In this document: piece after piece, positions 30,549-40,788 of the stretch | How positions within the stretch are numbered: position 1 is the stretch's first letter | How the letters are laid out: each line of letters opens with the position of its first letter | Assembly (NCBI GenBank): GCA_030063045.1 | Contig: JAQSEB010000164.1 | Coordinates: 62,001-126,000, forward strand | Source of the DNA: Pratylenchus scribneri | Taxonomy: Eukaryota; Nematoda; Chromadorea; Rhabditida; Pratylenchidae | Direction: 5' to 3' | DNA length: 64,000 nt | Translations under genes and position numbers: made by a program | Notes under the pieces: model-generated | What the model was told of the DNA's origin: nothing | Seen by the model: only the letters and a program-made list of their open reading frames with translations | Databases searched by the model: none

Positions 30549-30810
30549 ATGGCACGATTTATAATCGTCAATTTTTGTCACTATTTATTATTTATATACT
30601 ATTTTCCAAAGAAAGTCAATACTTCGGGTTACAATAATCCGACAAATGGTACAAATATCAGGCCTATTGAAGAAAATTTTCCCATAGCAACGGAAAATGT
30701 TCCGAATTTTTTGAAATTGTCGAAAGATGGATTGGAATAAATCAGAACGAGTTTTGAAAAGGGATCTATCAGAATGGATGAGAGTTCAGCCAGTATGATG
30801 CCAACGGACC
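30549..30810 (+). pseudogene. Gene D exon 1: leader with SIR motifs and nonsense codon
   Basis: MARFIIVNFCHYLLFIYYF is a signal-peptide-like hydrophobic start. NIRPIEEN and, after TAA, IRTSFEKGSIRMDE follow. The frame is kept through the stop to a phase-1 donor (C|GTATGC), and the post-stop text aligns with exon 2 (KDSIRTSFKKGS). The stop is therefore a point mutation in coding sequence, not an exon end. Confidence 0.6.
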
Positions 30811-33800
30811 GTATGCTTTTTTAAATTAATTGAAATTAAGAAAGATAATGGGAAAATGAATTACATTTAAAATTCGAAAAAGGCCATTATTTTTAAGAAG
30901 TTAGAGATTCGCTTCCCAAATTAGACTTCCAATTATGGGATGTCAGATTTGGGGTGAGGAATATTGTTGGGGAAAGTCGTAAAATAGAAATTATAATTCT
31001 ATAAAAAATAAAAAAACGAATATTTTAGAAGAATTATGTAATACTAATTTGGCTTTATTTACATTTTCATATTAAAAAAATATAAAACTTTAAAAATACT
31101 GAATATAATGAATAAATAACAAAAAAATGCTAATTAATTATTACAAAATAAATAGTTTTATAGTTTTCAAGAAATAAATAAATATTTTATTAAATATAAA
31201 AGAAAGAATACGTTTTTTGCAAGCTATTTGGTTTTTTTTTGGAAGTTATTATAAAAGAATTTTTTAAAAATTTCAATTTTTTTTTGCAAGCTAACTTGAA
31301 TATATTGATAATTATGTATTTTCATTTTCATTATTGGAGAAGATGTGCCCATGCTACCGAAAAAAGATCAGAGATTTCAAAAATTATCAAAAGATGAAAA
31401 GGATTCAATCAGAACAAGTTTCAAAAAGGGATCCAACATAATGTATGAAGAAAAGATTGTAACTGAAAATCCTGATGAAAATATTAGCTCAATCAGAACA
31501 AAAACAAACACATTTCCTCCGCCTCCGGAAAGGGAGAGTAAGTTTTTTTTAAATAAATATTCTTTATAAATTGAGTTTAAAATTGAAAAAGGGGTACTTT
31601 TCCGTTTTGCAACACTCAACAAAATAAAATTGGATTCTAAGGGTAATTTTTGGCTTGGAATACGGATCGGACATCCATTTGTCATAATTTTGCAATCTTG
31701 GTAAAATATTGCCAACTTATAATAAGAAAATGTTAAAAGGTTAATAGCATTTTTGGTAAAACTTTTACATAGCCATATTAGAGCACAATCAAAGCAGCTG
31801 GCCTTGTAGAATCTAATTCTAATTGTACAAGAAAAGTTTTTTATTTTTACTAGAAAATTTGTAGAAAATAAAATTGAAAAATTTTTATTAAAAAGTAAAT
31901 ATCCCACCTATGAGTCAAAAAAATATTTTTTCAAAAGCACAAATTTTTCGAAAATTTATATTTTTTTTGCAATTTAGCCACGGAATGATTAATTTTTGCG
32001 TATAATAAAAAATTTTTCTTCATTTTTTCACTTTAATATCAAAAATTTGATTTTATCCTGTGCATTTATCTTGCATATTTTACTATTTTTCGTCATATTC
32101 GATGCATATTTTGGGCATTTTTGGGCACATAAATCCGCGCCCTAATAATATGGATCATCATGGTAAAATTAATTTGGAATAAATAAGAACACAATTCTTT
32201 TATTTTGAATAAAGTTGATTTTTAAATTCTTTAATAATTTTTATGGTTAAAATAACCATCTTTTATTTCGATATTTTTTATTAGAAAAAAGAGAAAAAAA
32301 CACAATATTTTCAGTGTTATATTTGAAGAAGAGAATCGCATAAGGCAATTTTTTTATTCAAATTATTTCTCAATTATGGATAAAAGCTCTACTGTATAAA
32401 AAAAATTTATTTCTACATTTAGCTAATTTTCATAAATAAAAGTATTTAAAAATTCATTTAGATATAACTCACAATGGTTATCGATTCCTTTTCGAGGATA
32501 TAAGGGAATTAAAAAAGGGAGGATGGGTTGCATATTATAGATGCGCATGTCGATGCAAAGGTCCTGGTAAGGATGGAAAAATGACAACGACTCGATTGAC
32601 AAATAAAAACGGTGAAATAAATTTGAATCATGAACATGCCGCTGATTGTATTGCTAATAAACCAGCATACTACAGTGAGAATATAAAATATAAATGGCAT
32701 ATATTTAATTTCTGTCCGCTATTTTAATTCTACCCGTAAAAATTTGGACCATTATTTCTGCTTTTAAATGATCTGACAGAGAATTTTTTCTCTATTTAAA
32801 TTATATAAAAAAAACTATTCAAAACAGTTCAGATTAGGCTAAATTATAAAGCAAAAACTTTTCGTCGCAAACCGGCCGCCGCCAATCGGCCTACCGCCAA
32901 CAGTCCTGCTCCACAGAATTAATTGAAATAGCGGGCATGACACCAAATATAATTAAATATTAAATCTTCGAAAAAAATGATTAAAATCTTTTCGCAAAAT
33001 TTATTAGTTTCAATTAAATAAAATATTTAAATATTTAAAATATAATAAGATAAAAAAAAATTAGGGCGCGAAAAATTGTTTTTTATAGTCGGAGGATTTT
33101 TAGCAAAAAAAAAAAAGTTTTTTAGAGGAAATATATTATAACATTCAAAATTAATTCAGCAAGAATCTATAAAATGGCAACAAATATCAAATTCTATTTA
33201 AATATTTTATTTCGTCAGTTGCAGAAATATATTAATTGAATAATTTTTAATGGATCTAGCTATAAATAAATATTTTCTTATATCTTAAAACCAAATTTAT
33301 TTTTAAGAATTTGAATCTAAAAAATTATATTTCAGTTGAATTTAAGCATGAATTGTATTGAAAATATACAAATTTCTATAACATAAAGAATCTTTGATAA
33401 AAAATCTAAATTCTTAAATTTTATTTAAAAAACGCCGCTTTTTAGTACGATCTAAAACTTTCTCTGTTGCTAATGAAAGTATTCGAAAAATGTCCAAAGA
33501 GCATTTGCCAGAAATAATGGAAGATAGCAGTAGTGATGAATCCCTACAAGTTATTCCTGCCTTTCCCTCCCATGTACAGCCGCGGATAAGGGATAATCAG
33601 CGATTAAATTATGATGATCAATTTTATTTCACGGCATTAAACCCCGCAGACATGGATGAATTAGCCCAACCACATGGGTGGCTGGGAAATTTTGTGATCA
33701 ACGCCTATTTGCAATTGTTAACCCGAGAACGGGACGATGCGAGATTTGTGCCAAGCGAGGTGATGACAGAGTTTTGGGAAAAAAAAGTGATTTCGGATGA

Positions 33801-36800
33801 TTGGCTACAACATCAAATTGCTCAAAACGGCATCCATGCAGTCCGTTTTTGGTTTATTCCAGCAAATCTGAACAGGGATCATTGGGCATTGGCAGTGTTT
33901 GATGTGGGAACTAAATGTGTGGTCTTTTGCGATTCACTAAATAGAGGCAGAAATACAAATGTAATTAAGTCATTCAGTGAAGCACTATATGGCTTTTTCA
34001 CCAATTTATATCCAAATTTTAATTACAAGGATTTTACTATGGATCTAGTTTTATGGATAAATAGAGAAGATATTCCAAGCCAAATGAATGTTTGGGATTG
34101 TGGAGTGTTCCTGTTGATGTATGCCGAACAAATTATAAGGAGCAATAGTGTTTTCACAAATTTCACTTTCACTCAAGAAACAATACCAGAATGTCGAGCC
34201 AGGATACATCGGGAATTGATGAGGCATCGAATGTAATTTTAAAATAAAAATAATTATTTTAAATTGAAATTATTCAAATTGTAATTGTTAAATTAATGCT
34301 ATATTTTTATAAAAAAAAATTATTTAGTCCTGAGAATGTAGCATCAACTGGTTCAATTCGACCTCAAGCAGCTCAAAAAATGAAAAAAGAACAATTTATC
34401 AGTGAATTGGAAAATATTCAATCAATCAGAGAAATTGCAAAAACACAATCTATGGAAGGTATTGAATCAATTAGACCATTCAAATTAAATGAATCAAACA
34501 CTTCAATGGAAATAGGCGAAACTCAATCACATGAATCTATGGGACATGGAATTAGCGGTTCAATTAGGCATTTGGATGATTTGCAAATTGATTCAATAAG
34601 AAAAAAGAAAAAAATGGAAAGTGGAATGATAACAGAATCAATCAGAAAAATAGGCGAAATTCATGGATCCATCAGATCAATTAAGAAAATTGAAGGTGCT
34701 GAAATGATTCCAATTAAATCGATCAGGAACAGTGGAGAAAATATACCTATAGAAGAAGATCATCCCATCTCTCTCAAAATGTCTAAACATTCAATTGATG
34801 AAATCCAAAGTAATTGGGATGGTAATTCAATCAGAACTATTGCCGACGAAAAACATGGATCAATGAGTTAAAATTCTAAATGAATTCATTTTCTTAATAT
34901 AAAAATATTTTTCAATAGAGAATATTATAAAATACCTTAAATTCTCTTTTAATACTCCAGTCTCTAATAATTTCTACCCTCGATTTTGAAAACCCATAGC
35001 TTCTAATGAGCGAACTTTAAAAATAAATATGCATAATCTTAAGTCCCCTAAAATACTACAAAATCCATTATAATTTATCAAAAATTTTCCCAATTATTGA
35101 AAGATTGAAATATAATTCCCCATGGAGTATTAAAAAGAATTTAGGGTTATTTTAATTAAAATAATAAATATAATGACAAATAATTTGTAACAATGAATAT
35201 TTTATTTTTTATTTCTATTATATTTCAGCAGCAAAATTTGTGAAAAATGAATATGGAGGGTATTTCCTTGTTCATGATAGATATTTTTATTTGAATGCAA
35301 AAAATTTTGTAAAAATTAATATACAAATTGGAACATGGATGTGTGAAGAAAGAGTGACATCTAATTGCAAGGGATCTGTGAGAGTGAACGAAGAAAACAA
35401 AATAATTGACAGAAATGAACATATTCATCATCCACATTCAGAAAGACTAAAAGAAAAAGAGACATATGATCATTTTAAAGACGAACTTTCTGCAGAAAAT
35501 AAATTACATGCACTACAAAGATTACCAATTACACATGATGGATTCATATATTATCATGCCAAGAATAGCGAAAGAAGCAACTTTTTGACCTACAGATGCA
35601 AAAAAAATCAGAAAACGTAAGATAGGAAATTGTTTTACGAAGTTCAATTTAAAATTATAATTAAAAATGTGCATCTGGATTAGATTAATTTATAATATTT
35701 TCAAAATGATAAATTTAGGTCGAACTTACAAGCATTTGCGTATATTTGCCAATATTTTTCTTAGGTTTCTGGGTAAATAATATAAGGTAAAATTGTGGTT
35801 TATGGTATTGGCTCGGATTCGGTCGAGCTATAGCTCATTCTAAAGAGCTCGATGAGCTGAGTGCGAATTTGTAAAAAAATTCAGGGGGCAACCACTTTTG
35901 GCCAAGTTATGGCCATTAAAAATGATTTTCGCATAAAAGTGAAGGGTCCCCCCTATGGGTCAAAATTTTCAAAATTTGTTTTCGGTCAAATTATACCTCA
36001 ATCGACGCATCTCGGTGAGAGAAGCTCAAATCTATCATCGTTTTCGCATAAAATTCAAAACGAAGAAAGTTATGGTAATTTTAATCTCGCTGGAATGTGT
36101 TGGAACTGCGGCGGAATGTAAGAGTGGACTCCGGAGTGTGCGTAGCCGAAGCGCGGGAACTGGACAGGCTTGTGGCGAGCGCAGCGAGCCACAAGCTCGT
36201 CTGGTCGCGCGGAGGCGGAGCACACGGAGGAGTCCACTCTGAAATGCCCACCGGAGCAGTTCCAATCCGTATTTCCTTTGCGCAACGATAACTTTTTTAT
36301 ATTTGATTTTTATGCAAAAATAATGTAAGATTCATGTTCCGCTCATCGAGGCTCGTCGAATGAGGTATAATATGGCCAAACAAAATTTTGACAATTTTCG
36401 ACCCAAAGGAGGGACCCTTCACTTTTTCAATTTTCGAGTGGCCATAACTTGGCCACAAGTGGTTGCCCCCGGAATTTTTTTACATATTCGCACTCAGCTC
36501 GACGAGCTCTGTCGAATGAGCTATCGCTCGTCTAAATCTGAGCCAATACCATAAACGACAATTTTTCCTAATATAATAATATTTTTAATATTTGGAAATG
36601 TATGATATATGTTTTTGCGAAATTTTTTTCGCCAATAATTTTTTCTAAAAATGCTTCTTACATATTACAAGAAAATTTTTAAAAAAAAATGCATATCCTT
36701 TAATAATTAATGAATAATTATAAATAATTAAATAAATTTTTCCCTCTCCTTGTAAAATTCTATTCAATTTGTATACTAATGGTTTCCAATTTTCTACCCT

Positions 36801-36975
36801 CTAAATCTTCACATTCTAGATTCTATTCAAAAGTGAATATGAAGAGAATAAAAAATAATAAAATTTTTCTAAAATTTAAATTATACCAACTTATAGAAAA
36901 TGTTCGGCTCGTGCCCATATCAAGGATGGTTTTATCGAAGTTACGGCTCAACATAATCATAAAAGAAATGATTGA
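30549..36975 (+). CDS. Gene D: leader, SIR, FLYWCH, Ulp1 protease, SIR, FLYWCH x2 (spliced model, one in-frame TAA)
   Basis: Exons by GT/AG sites: 30549-30810, 31340-31537, 32462-32674, 33446-34232, 34328-34866, 35229-35616, 36897-36975. Phases agree at every junction, 822 codons. Order: hydrophobic leader, short SIR exons, a FLYWCH-type zinc finger, a Ulp1/C48 peptidase, a 9-motif SIR block, one full FLYWCH and one split across the last intron (end KDGFIEVTAQHNHKRND). The TAA at 30738-30740 lies in the first exon, where the next exon's repeat has a Ser codon, so this allele is probably damaged or starts elsewhere. It may be two genes (break before 33446); only transcripts can tell. Donor at 34866 (A|GTTAAA) is weak. 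Confidence 0.6.
30970..31210 (+). repeat. Third copy of the A/D promoter block, inside gene D intron 1
   Basis: About 240 bp matching 30190-30430 (TAATTTGGCTTT(G/A)TTTACATTTTC, AAATAAATAGTTTTAT, AATAAATATTTTA). Directly repeated, so it could serve as an internal promoter for the exon at 31340. Confidence 0.7.
31340..31537 (+). CDS. Gene D exon 2: short SIR module
   Basis: Acceptor ATTATTGGAG, donor A|GTAAGT, phase 1-1, 198 nt. Text includes KDSIRTSFKKGS, NISSIRTKTNTFPPPPER. Begins with a paralogous copy of the end of exon 1 (QKLSKDEKDSIRTSF against LKLSKDG..IRTSF). Confidence 0.6.
32462..32674 (+). CDS. Gene D exon 3: FLYWCH-type zinc-finger module
   Basis: 213 nt, phase 1-1, acceptor TTCATTTAG, donor A|GTGAGA. 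Reads THNGYRFLFED, GGWVAYYRCACRC and NLNHEHAADC: a G-Y..(F/Y) start, W..Y.C, second Cys, and H-x-H, the FLYWCH spacing. No Met, so it is not a free-standing ORF. Same length as the second FLYWCH exon of gene C (213 nt). If spliced out-of-order or alone it would read to a stop at 32727. Confidence 0.65.
33446..34232 (+). CDS. Gene D exon 4: Ulp1/SENP-like C48 cysteine peptidase
   Basis: Acceptor CTTTTTAG. The exon opens with NESIRKMS (a SIR motif), continues through an acidic stretch (IMEDSSSDES), then a C48 fold. Catalytic His in NRDHWALAVFD, Asp in VVFCDSLNRG, Gln in PSQMN, Cys in VWDCGVFLLMYAEQ; all four are intact. The family removes SUMO or NEDD8-like tags. A TAA follows ..RHRM, but the bases AT|GTAATT form a phase-2 donor that joins in frame to the SIR exon at 34328. 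The three paralogs B, C and D all do this. An extracellular or secreted version would be unusual. Confidence 0.82.
34328..34866 (+). CDS. Gene D exon 5: SIR-repeat block (9 motifs)
   Basis: Starts PENVASTGSIRPQ; motifs GSIRP, QSIRE, ESIRP, GSIRH, DSIRK, ESIRK, GSIRS, KSIRN, NSIRT lie among variable, Lys/Glu/Met-rich spacers. Closest relative is gene C exon 3 (shared DSIRKKKK / NESIRKKKK, ESNTSMEI / ESNTAMEI). Predicted disordered. Confidence 0.7.
35229..35616 (+). CDS. Gene D exon 6: FLYWCH finger plus first half of a second
   Basis: Acceptor ATTTCAG, phase-2 donor AC|GTAAGA. First finger: VKNEYGGYFLVHDRYFYLN, WMCEERVTSNCKGSV, HIHHPHSERL. Second begins ITHDGFIYYHAK, LTYRCKK and is finished by the exon at 36897-36975 (KCSARAHIKDGF, HNHKRND). 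Near-identical start to gene C's exon at 49272. Confidence 0.72.
35777..36570. mobile_element. Fold-back element with GC-rich core in gene D last intron
   Basis: Long imperfect inverted repeat: TTTATGGTATTGGCTCGGAT at left against its complement at 36530-36560, with GGGCAACCACTT and AGTGAAGGGTCCC also mirrored. A nested inner pair (GAGTGGACTCC / GGAGTCCACTC; GGAACTGC / GCAGTTCC) surrounds a GC-rich core at about 36100-36260 with GCGAGCGCAGCGAGC. No transposase. Confidence 0.75.
36897..36975 (+). CDS. Gene D last exon: FLYWCH C-terminal half
   Basis: Acceptor CAACTTATAG, phase 2, reads KCSARAHIKDGFIEVTAQ then HNHKRND and stop. It corresponds to the last exons of gene C (51701) and gene E (54112), supporting all three. 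Confidence 0.65.
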
Positions 36976-37893
36976 TATTTCAAAAAATTAAAAGAAATTT
37001 TTATCTTTTATTTTTTATGTATTTTGATAACGAAAATAAAATCAATTTGAATTCATAATGTAACATTTTAGAATATATGTTCACTATTCCCGCTTTTTTT
37101 TTCTTGATATAATGCTTAATTCTTTGCACTTATAAAATTAGGTTAATTATTTTTCCCGGTAATGAGAGGTTAAAAAATTTCCTTACTCTCTAGGACTACT
37201 AAATATATTAAAAATTTATTTTGTTTTTTCAATCTTGTCCGAAATTAAAAAAATCAATTACACTTCAAAAATTTTCAACTTTGAAAAAAATCATAAAATA
37301 ATTCTATATGTGATAACAATTTTTCAATATATAAATTATATTTGCACTGATTTCCTCTAATTGGACGTCCCAAAATTTTATTTGAAAATACATTTTAAAA
37401 CATATAAAAACAATTTTGATTTCAATCAAATAGTAAGATGCCATTTGATCCAATAAAATCTTATCGTTATAGAGGAAATATTCCTCGCCCTCAAAAAGGT
37501 GGCATCCCATCCTTTTTTAAATACTAATCATTGCGAATAAGGCAATGCTGACATAATTAGAAAAAAAATTTTCCATGGTTTTAGTAGCTCAATAGAAATA
37601 AGAAAATTTAAATTAAAATAAAATATTGGCGATTTTTATTCGATCAAATTCACATATGTCACATAAAATTATCTTAATATTTTACTAAGTACTGAAATAT
37701 ATCATATAATTTTAAAATTTTTATGGAAAGCAAAATCAAAATTTTAAAATTTTAAATTTTTTCCAAATCTGGTGTGGGTAATTAAAAGTTAATCTAAAAT
37801 TTTGCTAATTATTATTAAAATTAATGCTGAAAATATGACAAAAATAAGTAATTTTCTTGAGCAGTAGTCCCGTCTACCAGAATGTCCAGATTG
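36976..37893. other. AT-rich intergenic stretch
   Basis: No supported gene. A short plus ORF at 37438 (MPFDPIKSYRYRGNIPRPQK..) and a minus ORF at 37304-37510 are present but have no support. Confidence 0.4.
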
Positions 37894-38039
37894 ATTTATG
37901 GCAGGGCTCGGATTCGTCCTTATTTTATAAGAAAAGTCCTTACAAATTGACCCCCATCCTTATAAAAGTGAAAATGTCCTTACGTCCTTAAATATCCTTA
38001 CAACCAAATTGTCCTTATTACTCTTATAATGTCCTTATA

Positions 38040-38325
38040 AATAGAAATTTTGATTAAAATTTTCCCATATAGTCTATTTTTTGCTAAAATTTTCCCATAT
38101 AGGGCTATTTTTTGCTAAAATTTTCCCATATCGGGCTATATTTTGCTAAATTTTCCCCTATAGGGCTATTTTTGCTAAAATTTTCCCATATCGGGCTATT
38201 TTTTGCAAAAATTTCCCATATCGGGCTATTTTTTGCTAAATTTTCCCCTATCGGGCTATTTCTTGCTAAAATTTTCCCCTATCGGACTATTTTTTGCTAA
38301 ATTTTTCTCTATACCTTAGATTGAC
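38040..38325. repeat. 30-bp tandem array
   Basis: About nine copies of TTTTGCTAAAATTTTCCCAT plus ATCGGGCTAT inside the hAT element. It produces a ten-residue-periodic ORF (LKFSHIGLFF) that is not a gene. Confidence 0.9.
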
Positions 38326-38438
38326 TACAAGTAAATTGACAAAATTTTAATGGAAATACAAGAAATTATTAAAAAAAATACTTTGAAGAAAAAAATAAGT
38401 ATTTCGAAAAAGAAAAGATTAAAAAGATTTTTATAATT

Positions 38439-39352
38439 AAGGGTGGCCCAAAAGTCCGTTCCCACCTATTTTTCAACATAGCATTTTTATTAATTAAGAT
38501 AAAAAGATGGAAATATAGCCAAAATGTGCGCAAGAGTATAGGGAATAAAATAAAATATTAACATCCTTCCTATCCACTCTAGTTTTAGTGCCAGAGGCAA
38601 TAATGATTGAGGAATTTTTCATCAAAATGCCGCACCTCCTTACGAGAAACTTAAATCCGTTCTCGAAGGAGAGATATTTTTCGAATTCCGAAACATTTCT
38701 ATGTTTTAACCAAGACTTTGATCTACAAAATATCTAAAAATAAAAATCCATATACTTCACTGGCTATGAGGGATACATTTTCAGAGGTGATATTTCCAAG
38801 AAAATTTTCTTGAAATCCATTTTGAAACTCTTTGCTTCTCTGCCTGTGTTGGAATCAAATTTGAAAATATATTTCCTATCAATGAAATAGATATGAGTCT
38901 TAGGTTTAATTATTTCTAAATGAAATTTTTTTAAATTGTAAATTTTCTTGATTTTGACCATGAGATCAACGAAAACTTGCTTTTTGCCACTTCAATTAGA
39001 TTCCAGCCCCCTATCATGACTAATTGATGGTATTGGGGAAAATCAATTATACCATTAGATAGAGGAGATTCAATTGCTAATAATATATGATTTTAACAAT
39101 TTTCTGTTGCCTGGAAGATAAAAATTTTTTCCTCTGAATATTTTACCTCTTGAGGTGCGGCATTTTGATGAAAAATTCCTCAATCATTATTGCCTCTGGC
39201 ATTAAAACTAGAGTGGATAGGAAGGATGTTAATATTTTATTTTATTCCCTCTACTCTTGCGCACATTTTGGCTATATATCTATCTTTTTATCTTAATTAA
39301 TAAAAATGCTATGTTGAAAAATAAGTGGGAACGGACTTTTGGGCCACCCTTT
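38439..39352. mobile_element. Long-TIR fold-back element nested in the hAT element
   Basis: Arms of about 200 bp: AAGGGTGGCCCAAAAGTCCG at left, its complement ending at 39352. Inner arm text (GAGGTGCGGCATTTTGATGA) is also mirrored. Flanking TTAA/TTTAA suggests a TTAA or TA target, but the duplication is not clear. The 400-bp loop has no coding potential. Confidence 0.85.
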
Positions 39353-39614
39353 AAAATAAAAAATTTTACATGTCCTTATATTTTTAATTTTGCCCCTTAT
39401 GTCCTTATAAAATGAAAACTTTGTCCTTATAAATCGTTTTTACTTGATCCGAACCCTGATTTATGGCTACCTGTCACTTGTCAAGCTGCAACCTATTGAG
39501 CTACTTTGTGCGGTAAAGGATTTGCCGTTTTTTATGGGCCCGTGCCTATTGAGCCATTATATTCCTCTAATTTTACAATCGAAGGGGCGTGAAGAGAAGG
39601 GATATTGGCCGATA

Positions 39615-40260
39615 TGGTAGGGGTGGGGGTCAGGGATGGGTTCGGAATTCCGATTCCGAATGCCGGAATTCCGGTGTTTGAATTCGATTCCGATTCCGAT
39701 TCAAAAAAGTGGTCGAATTCCGAAAAATTCCGAAAAAGCAAAGGGGGGACTCTTTGCTACTTTTATGCAAATATTTGGTTTATTTTTCGCAACGAACTCC
39801 TTTTTTACCTTCAATTTTTTTTCTTTTTCTTACACTTTTTCTCGTTTGATAAATTTTATTTAAAAATTAAGCCGAAATCAAAACATTTTTTTGATTGATC
39901 TGATCAATCAATTCAAGATGAGTTTGGTACGGCTGTCCATGTTCGCATTCAATCATTTTTTGAAACAGCAAATTATTTTCTAATAGGAACTTGACAAATA
40001 TTTGCGTGGGCGAAGAGCCGATTCAAATCAAAAGTAAAGCTATCGGCTTGGTGGAATGTAAATCGGGCTGAATTTCTGTTCCTTTATCAACTTTTTAAAA
40101 AATACCATTCGGCACCAGTTGGCAGCGCCAAGAGTGAACGAGTATTCAGTTCTGCCCGAAGAAATTGTCAATGATTTACGCCAAAATCTGACGCCAGAAA
40201 ATTTGAAGAAGCTTTTTTTCTTCACCAAAATTCCGGTCCACAAACTATAGTACAACTGCC
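39615..40260 (+). mobile_element. Relic of an autonomous hAT transposon
   Basis: Starts with CAGGGATGGGTTCGGAATTC and a run of GATTCCG/GGAATTCC repeats like the ends of the MITE at 52794-53295. A transposase tail follows within 450 bp. Right end and target duplication not found. Confidence 0.6.
40048..40249 (+). pseudogene. hAT transposase C-terminal dimerisation domain, frameshifted
   Basis: Reads WWNVNRAEFLFLYQLFKK, then SAKSERVFSSAR, the hAT 'sER.FS.ag' block, and then shifts frame to IVNDLRQNLTPENLKKLFFF ('R..L.p.nl..L'). One frameshift and the absence of the rest of the transposase make it a fossil. Confidence 0.75.
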
Positions 40261-40788
40261 GTTGACTAGAAAAGAATGTTGGTATGTGGAGAAGAAATAA
40301 ATGATGGATGATTCAGATCGACTTATTTAACCATGGCGAAAGCCCATTTTCGATTCATTCATCAATTTCCAAGCATAAACACAGCAAAATCTTCCATCGA
40401 ATTTATTTTCCCTCGTTTTCGCTTGGAATTTATTTGGAAATTGTGTGGAAATTGGAAACGGGCCTTTGGAAGAAAGGCATAAGGAAGAGATTAGAATTTG
40501 GAATTATTTGTAAGGGATTTGGGGATTTATTATATTCATTTATTTCATTTACAATACCCGCTAGGGCGGAAGGTAGAAGACAGTTTTTTTCTACAACAAC
40601 CATTTAATATTAAAATTTAAAAATTTTGATAAATATTATGTTTATGGAAATAAATCGAAAAAATCGCAAATAATTTTTCATTTTCATTTGGATTTGGCCA
40701 TTTCCTTCCAGATATTTTTAAAACAAATATTGATCTTTTCCTCTATCTCTTTCAGATAAGTCTTCTTCATTGACAGGATTAAATCCAG
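40261..40788. other. Intergenic stretch between hAT relic and gene B
   Basis: No supported coding sequence. The ORF at 40308-40607 has no recognisable content. Confidence 0.35.

Larger units (their letters stand above)
37902..39458. mobile_element. hAT-type non-autonomous element, 1.56 kb, with nested insertion
   Basis: Ends CAGGGCTCGGATTCG / TGATCCGAACCCTG, flanked by the 8-bp duplication ATTTATGG (37894-37901, 39459-39466). The terminal segments are rich in GTCCTTATAA repeats, mirrored at the two ends. No transposase; it contains a fold-back element and a 30-bp array. Confidence 0.88.

Noticed and set aside
34296..34327. ATG at 34296 as a start for an independent SIR-repeat gene
   Set aside because: It lies in the intron before acceptor TATTTAG; the phase match with the Ulp1 donor is better support.
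38112..38300. 62-codon ORF with LKFSHIGL repeats
   Set aside because: Produced by the 30-bp tandem array.
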